Shown: piece after piece, positions 7,316 through 14,445 of the stretch
Position numbering within the stretch: position 1 is the first letter of the stretch
How the letters are laid out: every line of letters begins with the position of its first letter
Source of the DNA: an uncultured Collinsella sp.
Lineage (GTDB): Bacteria > Actinomycetota > Coriobacteriia > Coriobacteriales > Coriobacteriaceae
Direction of reading: 5' to 3'
DNA length: 18,552 nucleotides
NCBI GenBank assembly: GCA_902494765.1
Contig: CABUUK010000049.1
Span: 1-18,552 of the forward strand
The notes under the pieces: generated by a model
The model's database searches: none
Told to the model about the DNA's origin: nothing
Seen by the model: the letters and a program-made list of their open reading frames with translations, nothing else
Program-made: the position numbers and the translations under genes

Positions 7316-8599
7316 CTAAATGGTTTCCAAGAAAGCTTCAATGCGCGTCTGCAGTTGGCCCGCATCCTCGCCGGCGTAGTCGGTCGTGATGTGCATAAAC
7401 GGAATGCCGGCTTCCTCGGCGGCCTTCTCCACGGCAAACGACTCCATCTCGTAGAGCGTGCAGAACTGCAGAGCCACGTCGACGATGCCGTCGGCATGCA
7501 GGTCCTTGGCCATCTGGACAATGTCCTTCATACGCTGGTCGTTGGGGGTAAAGACGGCGCAGTTGATCTTAAAGTAGCGCTCAGCAATGGCGTCGAGCAT
7601 CTCGTCGACCGTCTCGCCGGACTCATCGACCAGGTCCTTGTAGTAGCGCGAGCCCGTGCAGGACTCCTCGCCTACCACAACGCCGCCGGCCTTCTCGATA
7701 AGGTTGAACAGCTTCCAATTGGGCACGGCCATGGGCGTGCCGGTGTACAGGATGCGCTTGGTCCCCTTGGGCGCCACGCCCTCGCCGGCCTCGACACGCT
7801 GCTCGCACTCAGCCGCCATATCGTTGATGGCTCCGGTCAGACGCGGTGTGTCGTCCATAAAGGCGGCCTGAACGGTCAGCAGGCTGTCGAGACCGCTGAT
7901 GGGCGCAGGGTCGGCAGCGCGCGTGGCAGCGAGGCGCTGCAGGGCGCGGCGCTTCTCATTGACGGCGTGGATGGCAGCCTTCAGACGCTCGGGCGTAATC
8001 TTGACGCCGCACTCGTCCTCGATCTTGGCGGCGAGCTTCTTGACCTCGGCCTTCCAGGTCACGAGCGTCGACTCGTCGTGCACGTTGGGAATATCCATGA
8101 CGTACATGTTCTTTTGCGTGGCAAAGAACTCGTAGGCTTTCTTCTTACCGTCGCAGGTGTTCTCGCCTACCACCAGGTCACTCGACTCAATGTAGGGGCA
8201 GACCTCGCCCAGCTTAAAGCCGGCAAAGCTCTTGATAAGCGGACAGGTGTTGCGCGGCAGGTGCTCCTCGACCTTATCGGTTGCCCAATCGGCACCCGAG
8301 CACAGACCTACGGGAATGCCGTCACAGGCAAGCACGATCTCCTCGGGCACGTACACGCAGAACGAGCCGACGATCTTGGTGGCCTCGCCGGCCGCCTTCT
8401 TGTCAAGCATCTCCTTAATGCGGCCACTGTGGATGTTGGTGGCGACAAAATCCAGGTAGGACGTGGACTTGGGGCGATTGTTCTGCGTCAGGAACATATC
8501 GCCGTACATCTGGCCCACGGCACCCAGCAGCATGTCGTGGTCGGCAAGATTCATGCCGAGGCTCTCCCACATCGGATGGAAATCAAATTCTTCAGCCAT
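7316..8599 (-). CDS. Double-cubane-cluster / 2-hydroxyacyl-CoA dehydratase family reductase, paralog 1
   Basis: This is a 427-residue paralog of the next gene, with about 40 extra N-terminal residues. Cysteines are Cys81 (SFCVYVPEE), Cys92, Cys100 (GLCSGAD), Cys119 (CPLIKS), Cys134 (GEVCPYIE), Cys149 (GENTCDGKKK), Cys314 (EESCTGSRYY), Cys347 (INCAVFTPND) and Cys380 (LQFCTLYE). Family enzymes bind iron-sulfur clusters and accept electrons from the HgdC-type activator encoded two genes downstream. Length is close to single-polypeptide double-cubane proteins (about 420). ATG 8599 has GAGGGG about 9 bases upstream. It is the first large gene of the operon, behind a long leader with a candidate promoter and operator. 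It could instead be one subunit of a heterodimer with paralog 2. Confidence 0.88.
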   Translation of the reverse strand: MAEEFDFHPMWESLGMNLADHDMLLGAVGQMYGDMFLTQNNRPKSTSYLDFVATNIHSGRIKEMLDKKAAGEATKIVGSFCVYVPEEIVLACDGIPVGLCSGADWATDKVEEHLPRNTCPLIKSFAGFKLGEVCPYIESSDLVVGENTCDGKKKAYEFFATQKNMYVMDIPNVHDESTLVTWKAEVKKLAAKIEDECGVKITPERLKAAIHAVNEKRRALQRLAATRAADPAPISGLDSLLTVQAAFMDDTPRLTGAINDMAAECEQRVEAGEGVAPKGTKRILYTGTPMAVPNWKLFNLIEKAGGVVVGEESCTGSRYYKDLVDESGETVDEMLDAIAERYFKINCAVFTPNDQRMKDIVQMAKDLHADGIVDVALQFCTLYEMESFAVEKAAEEAGIPFMHITTDYAGEDAGQLQTRIEAFLETI

Positions 8600-8644
8600 A
8601 ACGGTTCCCCTCTCGAACCAAAAACGGATAGCAGCGGTATCGAT

Positions 8645-8674
8645 GCACGACGGACGGCAATTGCCCGGCCGTGC
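8645..8674 (-). promoter_or_regulatory. Leader hairpin upstream of reductase paralog 1
   Basis: GCACG (8645-8649) pairs with CGTGC (8670-8674), with the self-complementary GGCAATTGCC (8656-8665) between them, about 45 bases before the start codon. No T run follows immediately, so it is not a standard terminator. It may be a protein-binding palindrome or part of a folded leader. Confidence 0.4.
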
Positions 8675-8737
8675 TCAAACCCGGAATTTTAGGGAACCTG
8701 CTTTGCGGTCGATTATTTAATTGTGCGTCGTCTCTCC

Positions 8738-8777
8738 CGGAGCCGTGAACATACCTGCTCATATGCGGCTCCGAGCC
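8738..8777 (-). promoter_or_regulatory. Mutually exclusive hairpins at the end of the candidate leader peptide
   Basis: GGCTCCG (8767-8773) can pair with CGGAGCC (8738-8744) across 22 bases, or the segment 8767-8777 (GGCT-CCG-AGCC) can fold on itself. The shared segment overlaps the last codons of the 22-codon open frame. A ribosome stopping there could decide between the two folds, as in leader-peptide control. No T-rich terminator is visible, so any effect would be on translation or mRNA stability. Confidence 0.35.
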
Positions 8778-8827
8778 ATATACAGGGCACGCGCGGCAAC
8801 GCGGCAAATGTATGTCGTCTGCGGCAT
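8759..8827 (-). CDS. Candidate 22-residue leader peptide
   Basis: ATG 8827 is preceded by AAAGGAGG at 8-base spacing, one of the strongest ribosome sites in the window. The open frame encodes MPQTTYICRVAAR followed by ALYMARSRI and ends in TGA at 8759-8761. I recognise no family. There is no obvious run of one regulatory amino acid, although arginine and alanine are frequent. It lies in the leader of the reductase operon, about 24 bases after the predicted transcription start, and ends where two alternative hairpins compete. It may be a regulatory upstream open reading frame or a fortuitous one. Confidence 0.4.
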   Translation of the reverse strand: MPQTTYICRVAARALYMARSRI

Positions 8828-8857
8828 ATGCGCACCCTCCTTTACAAGTTGAGGTCA

Positions 8858-8895
8858 ACTATATCAACGGTCATCGACCATGCGAACACCGTTGA
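8858..8895 (-). promoter_or_regulatory. Candidate promoter and overlapping operator of the reductase-selenium operon
   Basis: On the minus strand there is a -35-like TTCGCA (8881-8886), a 17-base spacer and -10 TATAGT (8858-8863). An 8-bp perfect inverted repeat TCAACGGT-N16-ACCGTTGA (8864-8871 and 8888-8895) covers the spacer and -35 region, where a dimeric repressor would block polymerase. The -10 is good and the -35 moderate (4 of 6). Confidence 0.5.
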
Positions 8896-8982
8896 CATTC
8901 GTACGACAGCGCCGCGTGTCGTCGTTTAATAAATAATTATCTTGGTTGATAAGAGTTTGTCATTCCTCATTCGGCGAACGGC

Positions 8983-9019
8983 AAAAACAAAGCCGCCGAG
9001 GCTTATATGCCCCGACGGC
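8983..9019 (-). terminator. Rho-independent terminator of the mod operon
   Basis: On the minus strand GCCGTCGGGGC pairs with GCCTCGGCGGC (two G-U pairs) around a 6-base loop, followed by TTTGTTTTTG. It starts 11 bases after the modC stop codon. Confidence 0.85.
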
Positions 9020-9030
9020 ATTACCCGGCG

Positions 9031-10101
9031 CTATCGACAAACCAAATGGATCCTGCTGGCATCAAAATGCATGCGAAGCGTCTCGCCTGCTTGCGGCAGC
9101 TCGTCAACAGGCATGCCCACTTTGTTGACCTTCCACTGCAGGCGCGTCGGCGCATCGGCACGCAGCACATCCAACAGCACCAGGCGCTCAAAGCGCGAAT
9201 CGCTCACTCGGGCCACGTGCAAATCATAGCTGTTGCGACCCCGCTCCGCGCGATTGTCAACATGGAAGTAGCTTGCGCGAATGCCCAGGTACGCCACGTC
9301 GTCGGGCACCTCACGACCCACGTTAAAGGTCATGCCCCAATCGAGGGCCTCAACTTCTTCGTCGCCGATCTTGCGCGCCCGGCTTGTGTTCTTGCAGCCC
9401 GTCAGGCGCAGTGCCGCCAGCGTCTGCGGACGGCGGACCACGTCCTCGACAGAGCCGATCTCCTCAACATGCCCGTCGTGCATCACGCAGATGCGCTGGC
9501 ACAGGCGGCACGCCTCGTCGATGTCGTGGCTCACGTAGAGCACGGTGCGGTTACAGACGTCGAACAGGTCGAGCATGTTCTGCTCGAGTGCGCTCTTAAG
9601 ATAGGAATCGAGCGCGCTCATGGGCTCGTCGAACATAAAGATGCCCGGATGCGCCGCCACCATACGGGCAAGCGCCACGCGTTGCTGCTGCCCGCCCGAA
9701 AGGCGCGCGGGGTAGCGGTCGGCAAAATCGGCTAGACCGAAAATGCTCAGATAGCGCTCGGCGAGCTTTTTGCGTGCGACGGCGTCGCCCGCACCCTTTA
9801 CACCGGCGCATACGTTATCGGCCACCGTCATGTTAGGAAACAGCTGATAGTTTTGGAACAGCAGGGCGCATTTGCGCGCCTGTGGCGACAGGTTGATGCC
9901 CGCCGCCGAGTCAAAAAAGGTCACGCCGTTGACGACGATCTTGCCCTCGTCGGGCGTCTCCACACCGGCAATGCAGCGAAGTGTGCAGCTCTTGCCGCAA
10001 CCCGAGGCACCGAGCAACGCCACGCGCTCCTCGCCGGCCTCAAGCTGCATGTCGAGCATAAACCCGGGATAGTGCTTTTTTATATCCAGAACGAGCGACA
10101 T
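9031..10101 (-). CDS. modC: Molybdate ABC transporter ATP-binding protein ModC
   Basis: This 356-residue cytoplasmic ATPase powers molybdate import through ModB. Walker A is GASGCGKSC (31-39), with Q-loop LLFQNYQLFPN, signature LSGGQQQRVALAR (134-146), Walker B IFMFDEP (154-160) and the switch histidine in SHD (191-193). The C-terminal region (about 240-356) fits a TOBE/MOP-like regulatory domain that may bind molybdate. The start lies 3 bases after the modB stop, so translation is coupled. It is the last gene of the modABC series and is followed by a strong terminator. Tungstate or sulfate specificity cannot be excluded by sequence alone, but ModA and the molybdopterin genes upstream support molybdate. 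Confidence 0.9.
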   Translation of the reverse strand: MSLVLDIKKHYPGFMLDMQLEAGEERVALLGASGCGKSCTLRCIAGVETPDEGKIVVNGVTFFDSAAGINLSPQARKCALLFQNYQLFPNMTVADNVCAGVKGAGDAVARKKLAERYLSIFGLADFADRYPARLSGGQQQRVALARMVAAHPGIFMFDEPMSALDSYLKSALEQNMLDLFDVCNRTVLYVSHDIDEACRLCQRICVMHDGHVEEIGSVEDVVRRPQTLAALRLTGCKNTSRARKIGDEEVEALDWGMTFNVGREVPDDVAYLGIRASYFHVDNRAERGRNSYDLHVARVSDSRFERLVLLDVLRADAPTRLQWKVNKVGMPVDELPQAGETLRMHFDASRIHLVCR

Positions 10102-10104
10102 GGC

Positions 10105-11547
10105 CTATCGACCTCCCTTTGCGACCGTGTCATCGCGCATAAGCTCGGCCAACGCCTCGCGATCGATGCGCAGCGCATCGCCGCCGACTGGGTCGAGCGA
10201 ATCGCCCTGTCCGGCGAGATCTTTGGCCTGCTTGCGCTCCGCGCGGGAAAGGCCCCGCTCGCGATACTTTTGCGAGTGCGCCGTGTACATGTTGATAAAC
10301 AGGATGACCAAGAAGCTAAAGGCGATCACGACGACAACCCAAAAGAGAGCCACCGACGTGTTGCCGCCCATCCACTCAAAGTAGATGGCGATGGGGATGG
10401 TCTGGGTAATGCCGGCATAGTTGCCCGCAAAGAACAGGGTGCAGCCAAACTCGCCCATGGCGCGGGCAAAGGCGAGCACCGTGCCGGCGGCAATCGAGGG
10501 CCAGCCGAGCGGCATCATAAGCTTGGTAAAGATTCGACGCTCGGACCAGCCCAGGGTTCGCGCGGCATCGAGCATCTGCGTGTCGAGGCTCTCGAAGGCG
10601 CCGAGCGCCGTACGATAGACGAGCGGGAACGACACCACCACGGCAGATATCACCGCCGCGGGCCACGTAAAGACGATCGAGACGCCGTGCGCGATGAGCC
10701 ACTGGCCCACCCCGGTCGAGCGGCCAAACAGCATGAGGAGCAGAAAGCCGCAAACCGTTGGCGGCAGCACCATAGGAATCGTAAAGACCGAATCGAGCAG
10801 GCCCTTGATGCGACTCGAGGTACCCATGGTCTTCCACGCGGCGAACAGGCCCAGCGCAAAGGAAATCAGCAGGGCAAGACCGCTCGTTTTAATGGACACC
10901 CAAAACGGGCGATAGTCGATGTCGCCCAAAAAGGAAGCCAGGGAGGTCAAGGGCCTCTGCTCATCCCGCAGCACGACAGACGACGCTTCTACCATTTGAG
11001 CGCTATCAAGCCAACGCGCACCGCCCTTGGCATCACCCGAGGCTGATGCAATCACCACATAGCGGTCCCCATCCGCACCGCGCTCGTCAAAGCCATAGGT
11101 ATACCCACCGGCATCAAACGTTGTTTCCGCCGTGACATACCAAGGAAGATCAACGTTCCCTAGCTGCGCACCTCCCATGCAGTTTGCGCTGTCGAGCTCA
11201 TAGACGAGGGCCTTGAGACCCGATACGCACTCGTTGTCCTGCAGATCCAATCCATACTTCTCGACCGCCTTGGGCGATATCCACACCACAACGCGATCGA
11301 CAGCAGGCGCCACTACAAGGTCCACGTCCTCGTCAACGGGAAACCGGTAGCCCTCAGGCTGGCCCTCCATGGCACGAGCGGTCCCCTTGGCCAACCGCTC
11401 AAAACCCTCGATCCCATAGGAAAGCCCATGAGCGGTCGCAGCAACCTGGGCCCCGTCCTCAGCGTCTCCAGCAAACGCAAATCCTGGCACCCAGCAAAGC
11501 GCGAAGGTCAAAGCACAGGCGACAAGCATGCGGAATCTATTAAGCAC
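10105..11547 (-). CDS. modB: Molybdate ABC transporter permease ModB with extra N-terminal extracytoplasmic domain
   Basis: The protein has 480 residues, about twice the usual ModB length (about 225). Residues 1-27 form a signal peptide or membrane anchor (RFRMLVACALTFALCWVPGF). Residues 28-215 are a hydrophilic domain I do not recognise, predicted outside the membrane. From about 216 comes a normal permease with membrane segments and the EAA-type coupling loop LDAARTLGWSERRIFTKLM (326-344), then a charged cytoplasmic tail (about 422-480). GTG 11547 is chosen because TTGGAG lies 6 bases upstream and it begins a proper signal sequence. Upstream is modA (68-base gap); modC follows 3 bases later. 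The added domain could bind substrate or dock ModA. Confidence 0.88.
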   Translation of the reverse strand: MLNRFRMLVACALTFALCWVPGFAFAGDAEDGAQVAATAHGLSYGIEGFERLAKGTARAMEGQPEGYRFPVDEDVDLVVAPAVDRVVVWISPKAVEKYGLDLQDNECVSGLKALVYELDSANCMGGAQLGNVDLPWYVTAETTFDAGGYTYGFDERGADGDRYVVIASASGDAKGGARWLDSAQMVEASSVVLRDEQRPLTSLASFLGDIDYRPFWVSIKTSGLALLISFALGLFAAWKTMGTSSRIKGLLDSVFTIPMVLPPTVCGFLLLMLFGRSTGVGQWLIAHGVSIVFTWPAAVISAVVVSFPLVYRTALGAFESLDTQMLDAARTLGWSERRIFTKLMMPLGWPSIAAGTVLAFARAMGEFGCTLFFAGNYAGITQTIPIAIYFEWMGGNTSVALFWVVVVIAFSFLVILFINMYTAHSQKYRERGLSRAERKQAKDLAGQGDSLDPVGGDALRIDREALAELMRDDTVAKGGR

Positions 11548-11615
11548 GAAAAGCTCCAAGAGAATACAAAGACGGAGTGAAACACAAAACGATGGAATTA
11601 TCGCGCCAAGCCGCA

Positions 11616-12488
11616 CTACTCGGAAAGCTCAAAGCCGTACTTAGCCCAAATCTTCTGAGCTTTCTTGTTGGTCAGACAGAAGTCGATGAACGCCTTGGCT
11701 TCGTCGGCGTGCTCGGAGCTCTCGGCAACGGCACCCGGGTACACGATGGGCTTGTGCGAATCCTCGGGACACACGAAGGCCTCCTCGATGCCGTCGTAGC
11801 GGAAGATATCGGAGCTGTAGACAAAACCGGCCACGCAGTCGCCTGTAGAGACGTAAGAAGCAGCGGTGCCGACCTTGTCGGCCAGTGCTACCTTGTCGGC
11901 GAGCTCGGGCGCGTACTCGCCGTCGTCGCCCTCGGTGCCGGTATAGAGGCCCACAGAAGCCAGCGCCTGGTTGGCGTACTTGCCGGCAGGAACGGTCTTG
12001 GCGTCGCCAATGGCGATCTTGCCGTCCAGGTTCGCGACGTCGGCGATGGCCTCGACCTTGGTGTCAGAGCCCTCGGCGCGGATGATCACGAGGTCGTTGA
12101 CGAACATGTCCTCACGCGTGTCGGCATCGACGAGCTCGGCGGCTTCGGCGTCGTCCATGGTGCCCTTGGAGGCCGTGATGAGCACGTCGACGGCGGCACC
12201 GGCGCGCATCTGCTCGACAAGGTCGCCGGACGCCTTAAACTGCGTGTCGGCAAACGTGGTACCGGTCTGGTCGGTGTAGAGCTCCTGAACCTCGGGCAGA
12301 GCCTTCTCGAGCGAGTTGGCAGCAAAGACCTGCAGCTCGACAACCTTCTTGGAAGATGCCTTAGCAGAACCGGCATCGGATCCGGCCGGCTCGAACGTCT
12401 TGTTGCCCGAGCAGCCGGCAAGGCCAAGGCCGGCGGCAGCGGCAGCAGAAAGCGAGACGAAACCGCGGCGAGAAACCATATCGAACAT
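11616..12488 (-). CDS. modA: Molybdate-binding lipoprotein ModA
   Basis: This is a 290-residue extracytoplasmic substrate-binding protein for molybdate. The N terminus has a twin-arginine motif, SRRGFVSL (6-13), a hydrophobic stretch and a lipobox LAGC with Cys26. It is therefore probably a Tat-exported lipoprotein anchored to the membrane. The mature part contains family-like segments: VFAANSLEKALPEVQ, SGDLVEQMRAGAAVDVLITAS, IGDAKTVPAGKYANQAL and VYPGAVAESSEHADEAKAFIDF. ATG 12488 is selected because AAAGGG lies 6 bases upstream; an in-frame TTG at 12494 overlaps the site. It is the first gene of modABC, with a -10 TATAAT about 60 bases upstream. Confidence 0.92.
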   Translation of the reverse strand: MFDMVSRRGFVSLSAAAAAGLGLAGCSGNKTFEPAGSDAGSAKASSKKVVELQVFAANSLEKALPEVQELYTDQTGTTFADTQFKASGDLVEQMRAGAAVDVLITASKGTMDDAEAAELVDADTREDMFVNDLVIIRAEGSDTKVEAIADVANLDGKIAIGDAKTVPAGKYANQALASVGLYTGTEGDDGEYAPELADKVALADKVGTAASYVSTGDCVAGFVYSSDIFRYDGIEEAFVCPEDSHKPIVYPGAVAESSEHADEAKAFIDFCLTNKKAQKIWAKYGFELSE

Positions 12489-12548
12489 GTTCAACCCTTT
12501 CGAACGCGACGCCCGGGCACCCCGCCGCAGGCTTTATTCTGTTACTAG

Positions 12549-12593
12549 ATTATACTTCTGCGCGAATAATGTTTGTGATAATAATTTCTCGTC
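12549..12593 (-). promoter_or_regulatory. Promoter region of modABC with AT-rich repeats
   Basis: On the minus strand a perfect TATAAT (12549-12554) lies upstream of modA. No good -35 is present at the usual distance. Instead there is AT-rich DNA with a direct repeat, TTATT-ATCACAAACA-TTATT. That fits a promoter controlled by a DNA-binding regulator, such as a ModE-type protein, but no known ModE box is recognisable. Confidence 0.5.
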
Positions 12594-12644
12594 TAATAAG
12601 CTTCTTTCACCGATAACCCCGAGATGGCTGCACTGTCGCTGCAT

Positions 12645-12679
12645 AAAAAAGGCGGAGCAGCCCGTAAGGTCGCTCCGCC
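12645..12679 (-). terminator. Rho-independent terminator after the mogA/moaB-type gene
   Basis: On the minus strand GGCGGAGC (12672-12679) pairs perfectly with GCTCCGCC (12651-12658) around a 13-base loop, followed by TTTTTT. It separates the moeA-mog unit from modABC. Confidence 0.9.
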
Positions 12680-12692
12680 GCAGGTAGTGCGT

Positions 12693-13172
12693 TTATTTGG
12701 TGTGTCCGCCGCCCGCTGTCATCTGAGCCGCATGCTCCAGCTGATCGCTCATGGCCTCCCAACTTTCGCGGGCAGCTTTCGTGGATCCCGGAAAGTTGAT
12801 GACAAGCGTATGCCCACGTTGCATGCACACGGCGCGCGAGAGCATAGCGCGGCGCGTCTTGGTCATGGAGTAGGCACGAATTGCCTCGGCAATACCCGGC
12901 ACATCGCGGTCGCAGACGGAACGCGTCGCCTCGGGTGTTACATCGCGCATCGAAAGCCCCGTGCCGCCGCAGGTGAGCACGACATTGACGTGGCACTCAT
13001 CGGCGGCTTCCACAATGGCATCACCGATCTCGCTGACGTCGTCGCGCACGACCACATGTGAGGCGACCGTCCAGCCCTGTGCCTCGATAAGTTCCTCGAG
13101 TGCGGCTCCGGCCTCATCCTGCAAAAGATCGCGCGTATCCGAGCACGTCACGATCGAAATCTTCAGCTCCAT
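12693..13172 (-). CDS. Molybdopterin adenylyltransferase-type protein (MogA/MoaB family)
   Basis: This 159-residue soluble enzyme of the MoCF-binding family activates molybdopterin by adenylylation before metal insertion. The signature TCGGTGLSMRDVTPEAT spans 67-83, and NFPGSTKA (126-133) is the second conserved loop. Length fits MogA/MoaB (about 160-195). ATG 13172 has AGGAGG 6 bases upstream; the frame stays open into moeA, but no better start exists. It follows moeA by 10 bases, so the two are co-transcribed and act in consecutive steps. I cannot separate MogA from MoaB or MoaC-partner roles by sequence alone. Confidence 0.88.
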   Translation of the reverse strand: MELKISIVTCSDTRDLLQDEAGAALEELIEAQGWTVASHVVVRDDVSEIGDAIVEAADECHVNVVLTCGGTGLSMRDVTPEATRSVCDRDVPGIAEAIRAYSMTKTRRAMLSRAVCMQRGHTLVINFPGSTKAARESWEAMSDQLEHAAQMTAGGGHTK

Positions 13173-13182
13173 AGCATTCCTC

Positions 13183-14445
13183 CTACAACACGGCGCCCTC
13201 GGGCAGGTCGACACGAACAACGTCCACAGCATCTCCCGCCTTGAGCTCGCACGGTCCTTCGTCAATACGCAGCAGGCAGTTGGCCCGCTGCATCGTGCCG
13301 AGCAGCGCCGAATTCTGCGTCTTGGCCTCGGTCACCAACAGCTCACCGGTCTCGGGGTCGCGCAAAACCGTGGCGCGATCGAAGAAGCGGCGATGCTGTC
13401 GCTTTTTCACGCCGTGCGTGAGCGTCGCCTGCTGCACGGGACGCACGCCCTCGGCAAAACCGCGCATCTTGCGGATCGCCGGGCGAGCAAGCATCTCAAA
13501 GCCCACATACGCCGCCGCGGGATTGCCCGAAAGCCCCAGATACGGCTTGCCGCCGAGCAAACCAAATGTGATGGCCTTGCCGGGGCGCATCGAGATGCGA
13601 TCGAAAAGCACCTCGCCCTCGCGCTGGACAAGCGCCGTCACGAAATCGTAATCGCCCGCCGAGGCGCCACCACTCGTAATGACAAAATCGCACTCCTGCA
13701 CGGCACGATGCACAAGCTCGGCAATCGCCTGCTCATCATCGGGCGCGATGCCGTAGAACACGGGCTCAGCGCCGGCATCGAGTGCCTCGGCCATCAACGC
13801 CGACGAGTTGGAATCACGAATCTGACCGCGCGCCGGTACCTTACTCGGTGCGACCAGTTCCGTGCCCAGCGAGATAATGCCCACGCGCGGAGCGGCATGG
13901 ACCTTCACGCTCGCGTAACCGGCGCTTGCCAGCAAGCCAGCGCCGGCCGGGGCCACAACCTCGCCGGCGCGCATCACGATATCGCCGGCATGGGCCTCCT
14001 CGGCGGCAGAGCGAACGTTCTCCCCCACCTTAGCAGGCGCCGAGAAGCTCGCGTGTGAGCCCTCGTTGCCATCGCCGTCAAGCACCTCGACGATCTCGTA
14101 TTTCACCACGGCATCGGCACCTTCGGGTACCGGCGCGCCCGTCATGATGCGGACCGTCTCGCCCGGGCCAAGAGCGCCCTCAAACACATGGCCCGCGGCC
14201 TCGTGTCCGATAACGTCGAGCGTCACCGGCGCCTCACCAGACGCCTGTGCCAAGTCCGCCGAGCGCACGGCATATCCGTCCATAGCGCTGTTGGCAAACG
14301 GCGAGATATCGATATCGGCCACCGCGTCCTCGGCCAAGGGAAAACCAGCCGCCTGCCACACGGGAATCTCGACGAGATCGGTCGGAGCAACGTGCGACAG
14401 GACAATCGACTGTGCGTCCTCCAGTGGAATGAGTTTCTCTGGCAT
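13183..14445 (-). CDS. moeA: Molybdopterin molybdenumtransferase MoeA
   Basis: This 420-residue cytoplasmic enzyme inserts molybdate into adenylylated molybdopterin. Motifs are SAMDGYAV (53-60) near the N terminus, VRIMTGAPVPEGADAVV (98-114), SLGTEL (192-197), DSNS (211-214), SGGASAGDYD (258-267), and MRPGKA plus GLSGNPAA (286-311) for cofactor binding. Length matches MoeA (about 400-420). ATG 14445 is chosen for AGAGG 5-6 bases upstream; GTG at 14451 is too close to that site. It is the first gene of the moeA-mog unit and is divergent from the CLC gene. Some actinobacteria have several MoeA paralogs, so it could be specialised. Confidence 0.93.
   Translation of the reverse strand: MPEKLIPLEDAQSIVLSHVAPTDLVEIPVWQAAGFPLAEDAVADIDISPFANSAMDGYAVRSADLAQASGEAPVTLDVIGHEAAGHVFEGALGPGETVRIMTGAPVPEGADAVVKYEIVEVLDGDGNEGSHASFSAPAKVGENVRSAAEEAHAGDIVMRAGEVVAPAGAGLLASAGYASVKVHAAPRVGIISLGTELVAPSKVPARGQIRDSNSSALMAEALDAGAEPVFYGIAPDDEQAIAELVHRAVQECDFVITSGGASAGDYDFVTALVQREGEVLFDRISMRPGKAITFGLLGGKPYLGLSGNPAAAYVGFEMLARPAIRKMRGFAEGVRPVQQATLTHGVKKRQHRRFFDRATVLRDPETGELLVTEAKTQNSALLGTMQRANCLLRIDEGPCELKAGDAVDVVRVDLPEGAVL

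Larger units (their letters stand above)
8600..9030. other. 431-base non-coding region: leader of the reductase operon plus mod terminator
   Basis: No convincing large gene lies here. Read on the minus strand it holds, in order, the modC terminator (8983-9019) and AT-rich DNA (8925-8945). A short inverted repeat follows (ACGACA-N8-TGTCGT, 8903-8922), then a candidate promoter with overlapping palindrome (8858-8895), a possible leader peptide (8759-8827) and hairpins at 8738-8777 and 8645-8674. An 88-codon frame that overlaps the leader peptide in another phase looks spurious. Confidence 0.7.

Noticed and set aside
7162..7521. An upstream extension of reductase paralog 2 to 7521
   Set aside because: It would read through the palindromic repeat and overlap paralog 1. 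ATG 7161 has a strong ribosome site and matches the start of the conserved region.
7211..8692. A 493-codon plus-strand frame opposite reductase paralog 1
   Set aside because: It runs through the structured repeat and shows no recognisable domain. The minus frame has the conserved cysteine motifs.
8592..8858. An 88-codon frame with several cysteines upstream of reductase paralog 1
   Set aside because: Its TTG start has no ribosome site and overlaps the promoter -10. The AAAGGAGG signal belongs to a different frame, and the end overlaps the reductase start.
9853..11046. A 397-codon plus-strand frame opposite modB and modC
   Set aside because: Low-complexity basic composition and overlap with two genuine genes; a shadow of high GC content.
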